A stretch of 64,000 bases of DNA from Balamuthia mandrillaris. Taxonomy: Eukaryota; Discosea; Longamoebia; Balamuthiidae. Below, one piece after another: positions 26,435-51,798 of this stretch. The first letter of the stretch is position 1. Each line of letters opens with the position of its first letter. The stretch spans positions 169,318 to 233,317 of the forward strand of contig JAVKOQ010000060.1 of the NCBI GenBank assembly GCA_031835245.1, written 5' to 3'. The position numbers and the translations under genes are program-made. The notes beneath the pieces were generated by a model. That model was not told where the DNA came from. It did no database searches and was given only the letters and a program-made list of their open reading frames with translations.

Positions 26435-27862
26435 ATGAGGCAATCCAAGCTGGACCATTGGGGCGGCCTGCTCGACATTGCATGTAAGCACACCTGCTGC
26501 GCTGCTGGCATTTCGTTTCCCCTCTGCTTTCTTTTCTTTTTTGCGCGTGATGTGGCGGCAACCCACAGGTGGTCGTAGAAGTAGTAGTGACTTATTCTCT
26601 GCCCTACCTTCATCCACAACCCCAAAACAGTTGTGGAGGCTCGCAACCTCCCCAAAATGGACGTGAATGGGAAGGCAGACCCCTTTTGTGTGGCCAAATT
26701 GGGGGAAAAGCCAGTTCACACCACCAAAGTTATTAAAAAGACGTTGGATCCCGTTTGGAACGAAACCGCCCGAGTGTATGTTCTCTCTATTCTTGCTTGC
26801 TTGCTTGCTTGCTTTAAATATATTCCTCATCTTATTTGCGGTGGAATATAGCTTGATCCCCACTTCCCAACTGAACTACAACCTGGACATTGAGGTGTGG
26901 GACTGGGACAAGGTTTCCAGCAACGACTTTGCAGGGACTGCAGTGTTGGACCTCAGCACTCTTCACCCCAAACAACCTGTGGACGTGTGGCTACCCATCA
27001 AACGCGAACACAAGCACAAGCAGAAGACTTATGGAGAGGTCCACATAAAGGCCCAGATGTACACCAAACCTGGTACTCTTCACTTTTGTCGTCTCTCTCT
27101 CTCTCTCTCTCTAATCTCATTATATAAACAAAACTAGAGGTGGAAGCTATGTTTTGGAGAGGAGTGATGGACCACTTTGATACAAACAAGTCAGGCAGCA
27201 TCGGTCACTTGGAATTGATAGGCTTGCTGGACGGCATCGGTAGTTCCCTTACTGATGAAGAAATTGAGACTCTGGTACTTCTTTCCTTTCGTTTTTGTTT
27301 GCTAATTTATGATTCGTGCATTACGTTAACGTGTTTTCATGAAGTTCGATGAGTTTGATGAGAATAAGGATGGTGAAATCTCCTTTGATGAATTGTTGAA
27401 GCTCGTAACAGGTTTGATATTTTCCTTTCCTTACTGTCTTTTCCATATCATTAACAAAGGCCATTGGCAGATGAGAGTGCGAGGTCAAATGACCTGGTTA
27501 GTAAAATGCTTCCTGTTGATGAGGACTTCATTTGGACGATAACTGCGCAAGCTCATGATGGCGCCACTATCGGAAGCCTTGGTAAGTGCGAGTTTACAAA
27601 ACTGCAGCGTTCCACTTTTGTTATTCCCTTTCAAATGTTTTGACCTGTGCGTTGTGCGCAACAGTTGTGAACAACAACTGGAATGCAGAGATCGAATTTA
27701 GAGGCAGCGATGGTAAGAAGAAGAAAGTTAGCAAAATCATGGTGCATGATCGTGCTACAGGCAAACTTGTGGAAGAAAAGATTCCGCACTACATAAAGGT
27801 TTCCATGAGGGTGATGTATGCTACTGGTGGAGGAAAAAGAGGTCAGTTTGATTCTCTCTGCC

Positions 27863-27896
<34 letters not shown>

Positions 27897-29146
27897 ACAG
27901 TTGCTTATACATAACGCAATCGATATATTAGCGGTGGACATGAAGAGGACGCAGAAAATCCTTAAATCCCTCACTGTCAAACAAGGCAGGAAATACAACA
28001 GCCCGACTAGCGTCAGGGATATTGCCCCTTTCATCCAATATCACCAACTTAACGAGGATGAAATGCTGGACCCAGTTTCTTCCTTCACTAACTTCAACGA
28101 GTTTTTCTATCGTAAACTCAAGCCCTCCGCTCGTCTCATTGCTGCGCCTAACGATCCTGTTCGTACTATTTGTTTCTTCTATTGTTGTATTTTGCTTGTG
28201 GGCAACACGCACAATCTGTTAAACTTCGTAACGCACAACAGAAAGTTGCAGTATCACCTGCTGACTGTCGCTTGAACGCCTTTCCTAAAATCACCTCTGC
28301 CACTGAGCTGTGGATCAAAGGCAAGAACTTCAGCCTTGCCTCTTTGTTGCAGAATAACGACTTGGTAGATTTTCCTGACTCTTTTTAATAACTATGTAGC
28401 CACCTCTCCTTATCGCTTGAAAAAAAACTAGGCTGCCCAATACGAGGAAGGCTCAATGGCAATCTGCAGGTTGGCCCCTCAGGACTACCATCGCTTCCAC
28501 ATCCCTGTAAACGGTGTCATTGGAACGCCAACCACCATCAGCGGCACCTACTTTACTGTACACACACCACAAATACCTTTTTTTTTTAAACAAACTAGCC
28601 CCTTCGTGTGTGTTTTTGTACTGACGATGCTATCTCCAGGTCAATCCAATTGCAGTGAACGAGACCATTGACGTTTTCACAGAAAATAAGAGAGTGGTGA
28701 CTCCCATTGATAGCCCGGAATTTGGACAGGTACTCTTTGTTTTGGTGGATAAGGTGCGAATTTTCTCACACTTGTGAACTTGAATCCATCAGGTACTCTT
28801 TGTTGCCATTGGAGCAACAATGGTGGGCTCTGTGTGCCTCACCACCAATGAAGGACAACAGGTAACAAAAGGAGAGGAACATGGCTATTTTGGTGCGTAT
28901 CGTATTTTTTATTTTTTAAAACATGGATGAAAATCACAGAAAGAACCAGAGAAGAGCATCACGGAAAAAGACTAATACCACCATTTTAATCAATGATGAT
29001 ACATAACAGCCTTTGGAGGTTCCACTGTGATCCTGTTATTCCCTCCTGATTCCATTACGTTTGATGAAGATCTGGTGGTTAACAGTTCTAAGCCGCTGGA
29101 GACATTGGTGAGGATGGGGGATAGCTTGGGCAAAGCCAACAATTGA
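26435..29146 (+). CDS. PSD2: Phosphatidylserine decarboxylase with C2 and EF-hand domains
   Basis: Converts phosphatidylserine to phosphatidylethanolamine. The first exon ([16 protein letters not shown]) splices into [14 protein letters not shown] to form the first strands of a C2 domain (to about 27070). Two EF-hand loops follow: [12 protein letters not shown] and [12 protein letters not shown]. The decarboxylase domain includes [18 protein letters not shown], the YHRFHIPV metal/His region and the processing site FGGST. The serine codon of GGST (29021-29023) is the expected self-cleavage and pyruvoyl-forming residue. About eleven exons; the intron ending at about 27900 has an extreme (CT)n tract directly before the acceptor. 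This architecture matches the yeast PSD2/plant PSD3 class, acting on endomembranes with Ca2+/lipid-binding N-terminal domains, not the mitochondrial class; no TM or presequence is seen. Confidence 0.94.
27850..27898 (+). repeat. (CT)n polypyrimidine tract abutting a 3' splice site
   Basis: CT dinucleotides continue up to the CACAG acceptor at about 27900 in the PSD gene. It doubles as the polypyrimidine tract. Confidence 0.9.
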
Positions 29147-29319
29147 TGACTAAAGGCAGTTTGTTGTTGCTGTCGACGATATCTTTTCTTTCTTCTTCCC
29201 CAGAATTTGTACTTGCTTTCCCTGCTCTAACAAACTTAGATGCTCCTTTCTATCTTCTGTTGTTCGCTTTGTTGAAACTAACTAAACTAGCGAATTGTTC
29301 CTCGCCAGCAATACAAGTA

Positions 29320-42754
<13,435 letters not shown>

Positions 42755-43098
42755 GGCTTGTGTGGTAAAGGTTCCGCCCTTCAACGAACGTCAGATTAGG
42801 TGAGGTTTAATTGGAGAGACTTGTCACGCTGGTCACAGGAAGCCACTCATGCTTGGTTCACAGAGGGGTCTACCTTTCAGAGTTAAAAAATAAAGGGGAG
42901 GGAAATACAATGGGCAGGCGGGGCGGGCAAGGGTAGTAGGCTCCTTGTTGCTTGGGTGGTGGCCTGTGCGTTCCCTTTTTGTTCTTCTTGTTGTGTTGTG
43001 CTTGCTTGGGGGGTAGATTCCTGCTGGATTGGCACCATGACGACGTGACGCAAAAGGAAGGAAGGAAGGAGAGTCCAGCAAGTAAGCCCAGGAGGAGC
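42755..43098. promoter_or_regulatory. Head-to-head region SMG1 / TilS
   Basis: 344 bases between divergent start codons. A hydrophobic plus-strand frame is open through here into TilS (from 42952) but looks like leader sequence, not a domain. A shared promoter is inferred. Confidence 0.35.
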
Positions 43099-45020
43099 AT
43101 GCTGCGTGGAGCACCTGCAACAAGTGTTCTGCGCCTCCCTGCCACGAATGGCCCTGTCCCAGTGGTGTGCTTGTTTGTTGGACGTGCCGCTGCACGGATG
43201 AATTTGGCTCTCACCGCTCGCGGCTGGCACGAGAAGAAACTCAATCCATTGGTTCCCAGGGATGGGAGCTGCTGCTCTTACGGCACGTCCTCCTCCTCTT
43301 TCTCACAAGGAGGCGAGATCAAGCCCGTTAGCTGTGAAGAGTTTGAGGAGTGTTTGAGGCGCTGCGGTATCACGCCTGAAAAGACCGAACAGCTAGGTTC
43401 GTGGCCGCCACTTCTTTTATTCAAGAGCGACCGCCCTCCTCTCCGCGCCCTCTGCTGATTCTGTTCTGATGCTGCCTTCTTCCTCTTGGCTTTTGTGGCT
43501 TTTGGGTCTAACAGCTGTGGCGGTATCGGGAGGGCCGGATAGCATGGCGCTGTGCCTGCTGGCTCAGCGTTGGGCACAACGAAAGCGAGAACAAGGGTTC
43601 AGAGGAACGAGGGTGCTGGCGCTAACGGTGGATCACAAACTGCGTGAGGAGAGCACGAGGGAGGCCGCTATGGTCAAATTGTGGTTGGTGGAAAAGCTGG
43701 GCATTACCCACAGAATCCTCACTTGCGAATGGCAGAACAAGCCAAGACAGGGCAAGCGGCAGCAGCTTGCCCGCCACCAGCGCTACTCCTTGCTGTGCAA
43801 CACATGCCAAACCGAGAAAGTGGAGTATCTTCTCACTGCCCATCACAAGCAAGACCAGCTGGAAACGTTTCTCCTTCGCTTTGCTCAGCTGAGTAACTTT
43901 GAGGGGTTGTCTGGCATCCAGCCGCGTCACCGCTTGACCTCCGATGTAACCGCTGTTCGCCCTTTACTCGGCTTTTCAAAGGTTAGTTGCTGTTGGCCAG
44001 GACGGTCTTCTTTCTGTGCTGTGACTGGCATTGCTGTTGTCTTCAACCTGACCTGAGAGGAACACAAAGGAACGCTTGCGGAGGACGTGTGAACTAGCAG
44101 GGCTGCCCTACGTAGAAGACCCTACCAACAAGGACCCAAGCAGCTGCCGCCGAAACCACTTGAGGCAACAATGTTTACCCCGCTTGTTAGAAGTGGTGGA
44201 AGAAGACGCGCTCCTCGCCACCATTCGCCATTGCCAGCAAATGAGGAACGATGTAGCGCAGCGAGTCACCAGCTTCATTCAGGATACCGTCATTCTGGAG
44301 CCACGCTTGGGCTATTGTCTTATCGAGGCTTCTGCTTTGCTAGCATTGGAAGAGTCCCTCGCTCGGCGCGTCCTCAACCGGGTGCTTCACTCAGTATCCG
44401 GCAAGAACCGGCCTATTCGTACAGCCCAGCTAACCGCTCTGCGGGATCAGCTAGCTCGCCTCTTTTCCTCCACCTCCACAACGCCTATCGGCAACAACAG
44501 CCACGGTACCGTGCTCTGTGGTTGTCGTTTGCATTACCTGCCCTCTTCCAAACAGTTCCTAGTATGCCAAGAGCTCTCTCAGCTCGAGCTCTCTTCTCGT
44601 ATTCGTCTCTTGCCCTACAGTCCTTTGCTTTGGCAACAACTCTTCCGCCTTGAGCTTCGTCTTCCCGCTTCCTCCGCTGCTTCTTTGCCCAATCTACCTT
44701 CCATCTACGTTCGTGGGTTGCAGGCGAAAGACTGGAAGGACACAAGTTTGGAAAAGCTCATCCGGAGAGTAGTGCCTTCTTGCGCACGCTCTGCCATACC
44801 GGCCATTGTAGACGAACAGGATAGACTGCTGTGTGTGCCTTCCCTGCTTTGCTTCCAGCAGCAAGAGAAGGATCGAGTGGTTGGGGCCATCGGGCCAAGT
44901 GCCAAGGCTGCACCCCTCAGCGTCACTGCCATTCCCATTACTGCAGCCCATCGTGCTTACTTGTACTTTAGTGTAGACCCTTATTTATCTTTGATGGAGG
45001 AGGTGCCCATCGGGTTCTGA
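43099..45020 (+). CDS. TILS: tRNA(Ile)-lysidine synthase, TilS type, organellar
   Basis: TilS modifies the wobble C34 of tRNA-Ile(CAU) to lysidine so it reads AUA. Three exons: 43099-43396, 43515-43981 and 44058-45020, joined in phases 1 and 0. Exon 2 begins the N-type ATP pyrophosphatase domain with the PP-loop VSGGPDSMAL, then TVDHKLREES, HHKQDQLETFLLR and GLSGIQPR. Exon 3 has LPYVEDPTNKD and RRNHLRQQCLPRL, all standard TilS segments. The first exon gives an Arg-rich leader without acidic residues at its start (MLRGAPATSVLRLPATNG), fitting mitochondrial import. The family is bacterial and organellar; a eukaryotic nuclear copy implies that the mitochondrion still uses a CAU-type tRNA-Ile. 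The upstream in-frame ATG at 42952 would add a hydrophobic stretch; I prefer 43099. Confidence 0.92.
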
Positions 45021-45102
45021 GTGAATAATTCTTACCATTCACACCTCAATAACAAACACACAAAGCGATAGACACTGATGATCTTGGCGCCGCCTTAATC
45101 AT
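45021..45102. other. Convergent 3' gap TilS / NDUFA5
   Basis: Only 82 bases separate the two stop codons, so the 3' UTRs probably overlap. Confidence 0.6.
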
Positions 45103-45830
45103 TTAAAACTCCCTTTGCACAATGGGTATCTTGTGGTTTTCCGGTACGTCCCACGGCTTTACTTTGAGCATATCTGGTATCAATGATAGTTCGTTCTGCA
45201 AAGCCATTATTTAATAAGCTTGAAAAAACTTCTCTCTCTCTCTCTCTCTCTCTCTTCCTGCTTGATCATCACTCTCTTCCCGACACAAAAAAAAATGAGT
45301 AAATGCAAACCTGTGCCTCAATGATGAGCTCTTCAATGACGCCCAGCCCTATTATTTCTTCTATCTGTTCAACGTCCTCGTTTTCTTGTACGATCTTGGA
45401 GTAGTGAAAAGAGGATAAGACAAGAGCAAGGGTAAGAAAAGAGACAGAGAACGAGGGAGAGAGAGCAGAGAGCAGACAGGGAAAAGGGAAAGACCTGGAG
45501 TCGTTCCTTGAAGAGCTTTTCAACGATCTTGCGGTAGCCAGCTTCTTCGGGAACAGCTTGAATTTCCTTGAGGATGGTTTTATAGAGGGCAATGAGAACC
45601 TCGCGGGCATTAGGCACGACGTCGAGCCCTGGAATGCCGGTGCTCTCCTTGACCTTTCTTTGTTTGGGAGGTTCGCTGGCGAAAGTGCGGGCGGGAAAGG
45701 TAGCGGGACCCCACCGCTGCAGCGAAGAGCTGCTGAGGGCAGTGCTGCGGAGTAAACAAGCAGCAACAGGAGGCCTGGCGAACCTGCTTGCCAGAAGTCT
45801 GGCGGGGGTGGCCGCAGCGTTCCTCAGCAT
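45103..45830 (-). CDS. NDUFA5: NADH dehydrogenase 1 alpha subcomplex subunit 5 (complex I B13)
   Basis: Accessory subunit of the peripheral arm of respiratory complex I. Exon 1 (45830 to about 45494) encodes a mitochondrial presequence rich in Arg/Ala/Ser with FPARTFAS near its end. The B13 core follows: TGIPGLDVVPNAREVLIALY, EEAGYRKIVEKLFKERLQ, then exon 2 IVQENEDVEQIEEIIGLG and VIEELIIEAQ, then exon 3 NELSLIPDMLKVKPW and a short tail ending at the TAA at 45103. Order and length fit the family (about 115 residues after the presequence). The last intron holds a (CT)n run at 45232-45254. In sense this is (GA)n, the one exception I found to the intronic CU bias of this window. Confidence 0.93.
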
Positions 45831-46027
45831 CTTCTTCTTCTTCTCCTTGGTCTACTTCTTGCTGCTTTTGCTGTTGGGTGGTGGTGGAGGTGGAGGGGAA
45901 CAAAAATGGTGGTAGTAACAATGGCTGAGGGTCCAATGATGATGACTTAATGAGCAGCAACACGGAGAGGCGCTGCAGCTCGTTTGGTCACCCAAGAACC
46001 AACGAACGAGGAGGAGGAGGAGGAGGA
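45831..46027. promoter_or_regulatory. Head-to-head region NDUFA5 / EDEM
   Basis: About 197 bases with CTT- and GGTGGA-rich runs separate the divergent start codons. A shared promoter is inferred from orientation. Confidence 0.35.
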
Positions 46028-48072
46028 ATGAGATCTGCCAAACTGCACTTCCTTCTGCTTGTTGTTGTGTACTGTGCATGCCTGGCTCCTTCCCTGCAGA
46101 ATGGGGTTGTAGGAAAAGACAATGTTGAATTGAGCCCAAGGTACTGGGTTGTGCGTTGCTTCATGGCGCAACATGTTGTCCCCCTGTTGCTGAAACGACC
46201 GTTACTATTTCAGGGAGCAAGTCAAAGAAATGTTTCTGCATGCCTATTCTTCTTACATGAGAAACGCATTTCCTATGGATGAGCTATTGCCGCTGAATTG
46301 CTCTGGCATCAACAGTTACGGAAAGTGAGTCACCTCCACTGCTGCTGCGGCTATGTTTCTTTGACTGACCATTGCGTTCTTGTTCAGCTACTCCACCACT
46401 TTGATTGATGCTCTGGATGCGCTGTTGGTAAGTTACCGCCTTCTTTTTCTCCGCCGGTGAGTGATGATATCACCACTGGGGCCACACAGCTTATCTGAAA
46501 CAAAAAACAGGTTTTCGGGGAGCACCAAGAATTTACAAATGGGGTGCGCTGGCTTGCCCATAACCTCAACTTTCATCAAGATGTGAATGTAAGCGTCTTT
46601 GAGACCAACATACGGGTAGTGGGTGGCTTGCTGTCTGCCCACTTGCTGCTATCGGAGCCTCAATTCCAGTCGTTATTACCCAACGACGTGACCCCTAATA
46701 CTCTGCTCGACTTGGCGGTGGACCTTGCGGATCGCTTGTTGCCAGCCTTCCAAACCCCAACAGGCATTCCTTATGGCACCGTACTGTTATTATTCTTCAA
46801 TTGTGGCATACCACGTCCTTGTCCGTCCAATTGTAATTTTTCAAACTAAACTTACCTCTCCAACAGGTTAACTTGATGCACGGAGTGCCATCTGGTGAAA
46901 CGCCAGTAACGGCTGTAGCATCTGCTTCCACCTACGCCCTTGAATTTGGCATCTTGAGTGCTCTAACTGGCAATCCAATCTACGAGGCATGTACAACATT
47001 CCTTGTTTTCTGATCTCTGTCTTCTCTCTCTTCCTCTCTCTCCCTCTATCCCTCTCCCTCTCCTTCAAAGGCTCACAGGACTGGTTTTGCCTATTAACTT
47101 GTAAAGCAAACCGCACGGAAAGCTGTGCGTGCTGTTTGGGAGAGACGATCAAGCATAGGGCTGCTGGGGAATCACATTGACGTGACGGGGAAATGGGTAT
47201 TTGGGGACGCTAGCATTGGAGCTGCAGTAGATTCTTTTTATGAATATCTACTGAAAGCAGCCATCTACTTTTCAGATCAGGAATACTTTGCCATTTTTCA
47301 AGAGGCTTACAAGTCTGTGCTTAAGTATTTGCGGCATGGACCGTGGTATATTATGAGCAACATGTCCAATGGCTCGCCCAATTGGTTTGTGTTTGATGCC
47401 TTGCAGGCCTTTTGGCCGTCCTTGCAAGTGATGGTTGGTGATATTCACCTCGCCAGTGACACTGCGCATGCTATGTACGGTATTTGGAGGCATTTCGGTT
47501 GTACCCCCGAGTTGATGGACCTTAAAGAAGGCCGTCTGCTTGACCATCATAGAAGGCAAGTACTTTTTTAGTGTCGCATTGGAACATTGAGGAATGACCC
47601 AACTGCTTGCGGCCAAAGTTATCCTCTGCGGCCTGAACTAGTAGAAAGCACTTACTACCTGTATTTGGCAACTAACGACACAGTGTGGCGTCGCAATGCC
47701 CAAGACGTTATTTTTTCGTTGCAAACGTTAGCTAGAGTGGTAAGTTCTCCAATCGTTCATCACTTCTCAAAGCTGACTAGGAGATATCTCGCTATGAAGG
47801 AGTGTGGCTTTGCCGGAATTCTAGATGTGTTTACCCTTGAGTTAGAGGATCAAATGAATTCCTTTATCCTCTCCGAAACTTTGAAGTACCTTTATCTGAT
47901 ATTTGACGACACCAACTGGGTTCATTACGACTCCAACCGCCAAGCCATCACCCAACGATATATGTTTAATACAGAAGGCCACATATTCCCATTCCGTGTG
48001 GACTTTCTTCGTCCCGAGTCGCTTGGCACAATTCCGGAGCTTGCCGCCCCTCTTCCTCCCTTCCTTTGGTAA
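46028..48072 (+). CDS. EDEM: EDEM-type ER mannosidase (glycoside hydrolase family 47)
   Basis: EDEM proteins trim mannose from misfolded glycoproteins and pass them to ER-associated degradation. A hydrophobic signal peptide ([18 protein letters not shown]) is followed by [92 protein letters not shown] and FNTEGHIFP. The catalytic Glu of FETNIR, the Asp of VDSFYEY, the Glu of RPELVES and the Ca-binding Thr of NTEGH all appear intact, so activity is plausible. About eight exons, with a CT-rich tract in the intron near 47029-47064. The frame closes with PPFLW at 48072. The 3' TGG-TAA overlaps a possible GT donor, and a hydrophobic frame 48420-48512 downstream could be an alternatively spliced membrane anchor. 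Confidence 0.93.
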
Positions 48073-48542
48073 CGACTTTTTTATTTTTCTATCGTTCTCT
48101 TCCTATTGTTTCTAAGGTTGCTCTTTGATGAACTCTGACATACATCTAGGCGGATTAGCGGAGGGGGCGTGGTTCACGGCAGATAGCTTATCCTCGCTAT
48201 AATCCTCACGCATCACCAGCTGAAGCACAAAATGTGTCTTTTGGTTCTTCCGAGGACAGTTTTATGGATAATTCTGCCACCTGGCTGACGTTATCTTCAC
48301 TGGATCCTTGAGGACAGTAATCAATTGTGTTTGTACCTCCAACCAAGACACTCACACAGATATCCCAATCTCCGCCTGCTTCCCTTTGTTCTAATGATGA
48401 CGGAGGAAGGGAAGTACCTCCTTGCTACCAACTACTTTTCCTAATTACTCTTGTGTTCTTTTATTTCTGGTGGCGAGACCAGCTGTCTCGTAGAATCAAA
48501 CAAAAGCAGTGATTGGCAAGAAGGGAACACTTTGGTTTGGAC
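48073..48542. other. EDEM 3' region with a hydrophobic open frame
   Basis: 470 bases. A plus-strand frame at 48327-48512 encodes a Ser/Pro-rich stretch, then LLFLITLVFFYFWW, then a basic tail RRIKQKQ: a TM anchor with cytosolic tail in layout. No in-frame splice to EDEM was found, so it is not called a gene. Confidence 0.3.
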
Positions 48543-48950
48543 TTAGAGTGTAACTGGATCTCCCGCATCCCCACCACGGCCCACCAACTCGGAAGAGTCA
48601 TAGTCCCGCCCCGTGCTCATTCCTAGTTCACCGGAGGCGGAGGCCCCGGCCACGCTGCTCCCGCCCTTGCCAGGCTGCGAAGGGAATCCTCCTCCGGGGT
48701 ACACCAGGCGCCCTTCATTCATCTTGATTTCGTCTTCTTTGGAGCCTCTAGGGAAATGGTCCCTTGTGGTGTCGTCTCCCACATGGCTCACATCTGTTGC
48801 CCGCCTCATTTCGGCCATATTGCTGTCTACTGCCTTGGTTGTTGTTGTTTTTTCTTCCTTTGGTTTGTGTGCGCACATGTGCAGGCTCCGTTTTTCGCTT
48901 TCATACACCTCAGGCAGTTCCCCACCGGTTCCCTGCGGGCTTGCCGCCAA
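48543..48950 (-). CDS. Hypothetical small hydrophilic protein
   Basis: A 135-codon single-exon frame rich in Gly, Ser, Asp and Lys (starts MAASPQGTGGELPEVYESEK, ends DAGDPVTL). Predicted disordered; no TM, no recognised motif. The opposite strand is also open, so coding status is uncertain. I prefer the minus strand because its composition is protein-like and its stop is followed by EDEM 3' sequence. Confidence 0.35.
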   Translation of the reverse strand: MAASPQGTGGELPEVYESEKRSLHMCAHKPKEEKTTTTKAVDSNMAEMRRATDVSHVGDDTTRDHFPRGSKEDEIKMNEGRLVYPGGGFPSQPGKGGSSVAGASASGELGMSTGRDYDSSELVGRGGDAGDPVTL

Positions 48951-49145
48951 ATTTTACGGCAATGCCTCGTGGTGGTGGGTGGATGATCGGGTGATGATCT
49001 CTGGAAAACCCAGATCGGTAGATGAATTGTCGATCATCTCAGCGATCATCATCTTCACCCCTTTTCAGTGCAACTTCAGGCAGAAGAAAGAAGAGGGGAG
49101 GGTGCGTGTGTTTCAGTTTGGAAGGCTGCCAGCCAACGGTGCACA

Positions 49146-50527
49146 ATGACTTCAACGCCACAAGTGGTCAACAAGTTTAGAGAGCTCACTGGTGCTGATG
49201 AAACCACCAGTCGCTTCTTCTTGGAGTCTTCTGGCTGGGATGTGGACGTGCGTTATTTCCTCTCCTCTGTCTTTGCCCAAGTGGGCGTTGTTGCTAACCT
49301 CACCTTTCGCCACCGCCCTTTCCGTGCAGCTAGCTGTGAGCGCTTTCTTTGACAATGATGGGGTAGGTCCACTACTTTGAAGCTTTACACTCTTGCTTAC
49401 TCGAGTTCAATCCACTTTTTCCGTAGGCCCTACCTGCACCAGGCCCAGCTTCTACTACTTTGCCCTCCATTAGCTCTGCTCCTCCTCCTTCTTCCACACA
49501 CACCTCTGCCCCACGCCGTTCTACCCCAAGTGCCACAAGGTTCTCCTGATCTCTGTCTTCTCTCTCCCTCTCTCCCTATGTTTGTTTGCGTAGCATTAAC
49601 ACGTGAAGGTTTTTTCCAGCAAACGAGGAGGTGTGGTTGGCTTCTCAGACCTTGCCTCGACAAGTGCCGACAAAGAGGGCCAGACCTACTTTACTGGTGG
49701 TGAAAAAAGGTACGGCCACCCTGCTTTGAGCCTGGACTTTTTTATAAACCTTTCTGGGTATGATGCAGTGGAATGGTGGTACAGGATCCCGGCGAGCAAG
49801 ATACGGTCAACCAAGTTTTGGCCAAGGCCAGAGCGTACATTATCCTTCCTCCTCCAATTCAAATCAGCAGCTGCCTGTTGAGCCTGACTCCCTTTTCCTT
49901 TCTTTCTTTACAGCAACTCAGGGTCAGCACCTCCTGACCTTGAACAAGAAACTGTTTCCCAACCGTCCTTTACAGGCGCAGGTAAGAACCCTTATCAAGC
50001 GCTGAGGCTGTACAAGTGGTATTTATCACCATCTAAAGGATACAGGCTCGGCCAAACACACGACCCGAGTGCCAGAGTGCCCGGCGTTCAGCCTCAAACG
50101 CCCAAGTCAGTTACGAAAACACTCACCTTTTGGCAAGAGGGATTTACCATTGATGATGGTCCTTTGCGGCGCTATGACGATCCAAGCAATGCGGCCTTTC
50201 TTAATGATGTAAATCAGGGGTGCAGTATTTCTCTCTCTCTCTCTCTCTCCCTCTCTCCCTCTCTCCCTCTCCCTCTCTCCCTCTCCCTCTCTCCCTCTCT
50301 CCCTCTCCGGCCTCTAGTTATTTATGTTGCTATGGCAATGCTGTACAGGCAAGTGCCTACAGAATTGGAAGACTCAGTTGTAGGTTCTTCACTAAGGATC
50401 AACATTGTGGATAAGAAGGACGAAAGCTACAAGGCCCCTCCACAAAAACTGCAGCCGTTCTCGGGTCGCGGGCAAGTACTCGGCAGGTACTATTTCCTTT
50501 CTTGCGGTTATTCAGACCCTAGAGCCC

Positions 50528-50563
<36 letters not shown>

Positions 50564-50966
50564 TTTGCCGCCACAGCACAAGTGCAACACAAACGCCTAC
50601 AGCAACAAGCGCCACTGCAGCAGGAAGGAGTAGCACAGGGTCAAAGAGTTTCTCAGTGGATGACTCCAGGCCTACCACTACGCTTCAAATACGGCTTGCG
50701 GATGGGACTCGCCTTGTGTCCAAGTTCAACTTGGACCACACCATAGCCGACATTTATAACTTTGTTGACAGGTACTCATCACCTCACATCCTTGTGTCCT
50801 TCAACGTCCCTCATGACTCCCTCTTACCATGTTGTGCAGGTCGGTGCCGCGAAAGATATCCTACGTTCTTCAAACCACGTTTCCAGTACAGCCTCTTACC
50901 GACCGAACGAAGAGCATCCAAGAGGCAGGCCTACTTAATGCCGTTGTAATTCAGAAACCTCTCTAG
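49146..50966 (+). CDS. NSFL1C: p97/VCP cofactor p47 (UBA-SEP-UBX)
   Basis: p47/Shp1 proteins recruit ubiquitylated substrates to the AAA ATPase p97/Cdc48 in membrane fusion and ERAD. Exon 1 starts MTSTPQVVNKFRELTGADET and continues into LAVSAFFDNDG, forming a UBA-like three-helix domain. Pro/Ser-rich linkers follow. The SEP domain is clear: LTFWQEGFTIDDGPLRRYDD, then PSNAAFLNDV, VPTEL and INIVDKKDESY. The UBX domain begins TTTLQIRLADGTRLVSKFN and ends LLNAVVIQKPL. The TFP loop reads TTFPVQPL, as in p47 proteins where FPN/FPV replaces FPR. About nine exons. Two introns are dominated by (CT)n/(CCCTCT)n tracts (50231-50308 and 50533-50561). A neighbouring EDEM gene gives the pair a common ERAD theme. 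Confidence 0.92.
50228..50310 (+). repeat. (CT)n / (CCCTCT)n tract in a p47 intron
   Basis: CT dinucleotides pass into CTCCCT hexamers inside the intron between the SEP exons. Confidence 0.9.
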
Positions 50967-51047
50967 CGCCACGAGCAAGATGAATAGTTGATGATTCTGT
51001 GCAACAATGCTGAAAATACGTTACATTAACTTATAGATGATAGATAT

Positions 51048-51798
51048 TTACAGGTGGTTGTCGACGTGGTGAGTATGAGGACTAGCGTCCTTTGCTTTGT
51101 CGTCGTCTTCGTCCTTACAAGGAAAGGCTGCAGCAGATGTTCCAACGACCTTGTAGGCGGTGGCTGAGGACAGCGAAAAAATGCGGTTCTTATCTGAAAC
51201 GCGGACGCGCTTGTGGGAGACAGCCCCTCGCCGCGCCCTAAAACTCTCCCAACCTGAGTCATCCCAAGCAAGGTTTTGGTGGTGGTGGTGGTGGTGGTGG
51301 TGGTGGTGGTGGTTGGTGTTCAAAGATTAGTTGTGAAGCAAAAAGGCCCAGCTTCGTGGACCACTCACCACGCACTATGTTGCCTCTGCTGTGTGTGTCC
51401 TCGAGGTAAGAGGTCTCCAAGGCGTAGATCTGTGTTTCCAAGTTTTCCAACACGCGCTCCAAGATCTCTTTTCTTTCCATCAGTGCCATTAGCTGTGGAG
51501 AGAGGGGGGTGCTGGCCGCATTGCTTTCCTTGCTGAGCTCGTTCTCTTTGCCCGTGGTGGTGGTGGTGGTGGTGGTGGCACTTGCCGTACTGTTTTTGGA
51601 TTGCATGAGGGCTTCAACGCTTCCTCGAGAACTGGTTCTTGTTCTCTTTTTGGGTTTGGGGTTGGCCAAGGCAGCATGGCCAGCATGGCCTGCAGCAGGA
51701 GAAGGGGAGGCCCCCTGCCTATGGTCCCCCGCGCTGCCTGCACCTCCTCCTCCGCCTCCGCCGCTGGCCACCGCCGCCACCTCCATTTTCTCCGCCAT
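51048..51798 (-). CDS. MEAF6: MEAF6/Eaf6, histone acetyltransferase complex subunit
   Basis: Eaf6 is a shared subunit of NuA4-type and other MYST acetyltransferase complexes. Two exons: 51798-51369 and 51253-51048, with intron 51254-51368 joined in phase 1. The core reads ALMERKEILERVLENLETQI, then YALETSYLEDTHSRGNIVRG, matching the MEAF6 signature QIYAFEGSYLEDT. The splice continues it as GWESFRARRG and then RIFSLSSAT, matching the family's GWDRYL and RLFSKSS. The N-terminal 100 residues are Gly/Ser/Thr-rich and contain a Thr8 run encoded by a microsatellite. Start chosen at MAEKMEVAAV (51798); an ATG at 51873 is in frame but lies within the divergent promoter. The intron contains a (GGT)n run at 51278-51312. 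Confidence 0.88.
51278..51312. repeat. (GGT)n microsatellite in the MEAF6 intron
   Basis: About 11 GGT units. If the intron were retained, the minus strand would read a Pro or His run. Confidence 0.9.
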
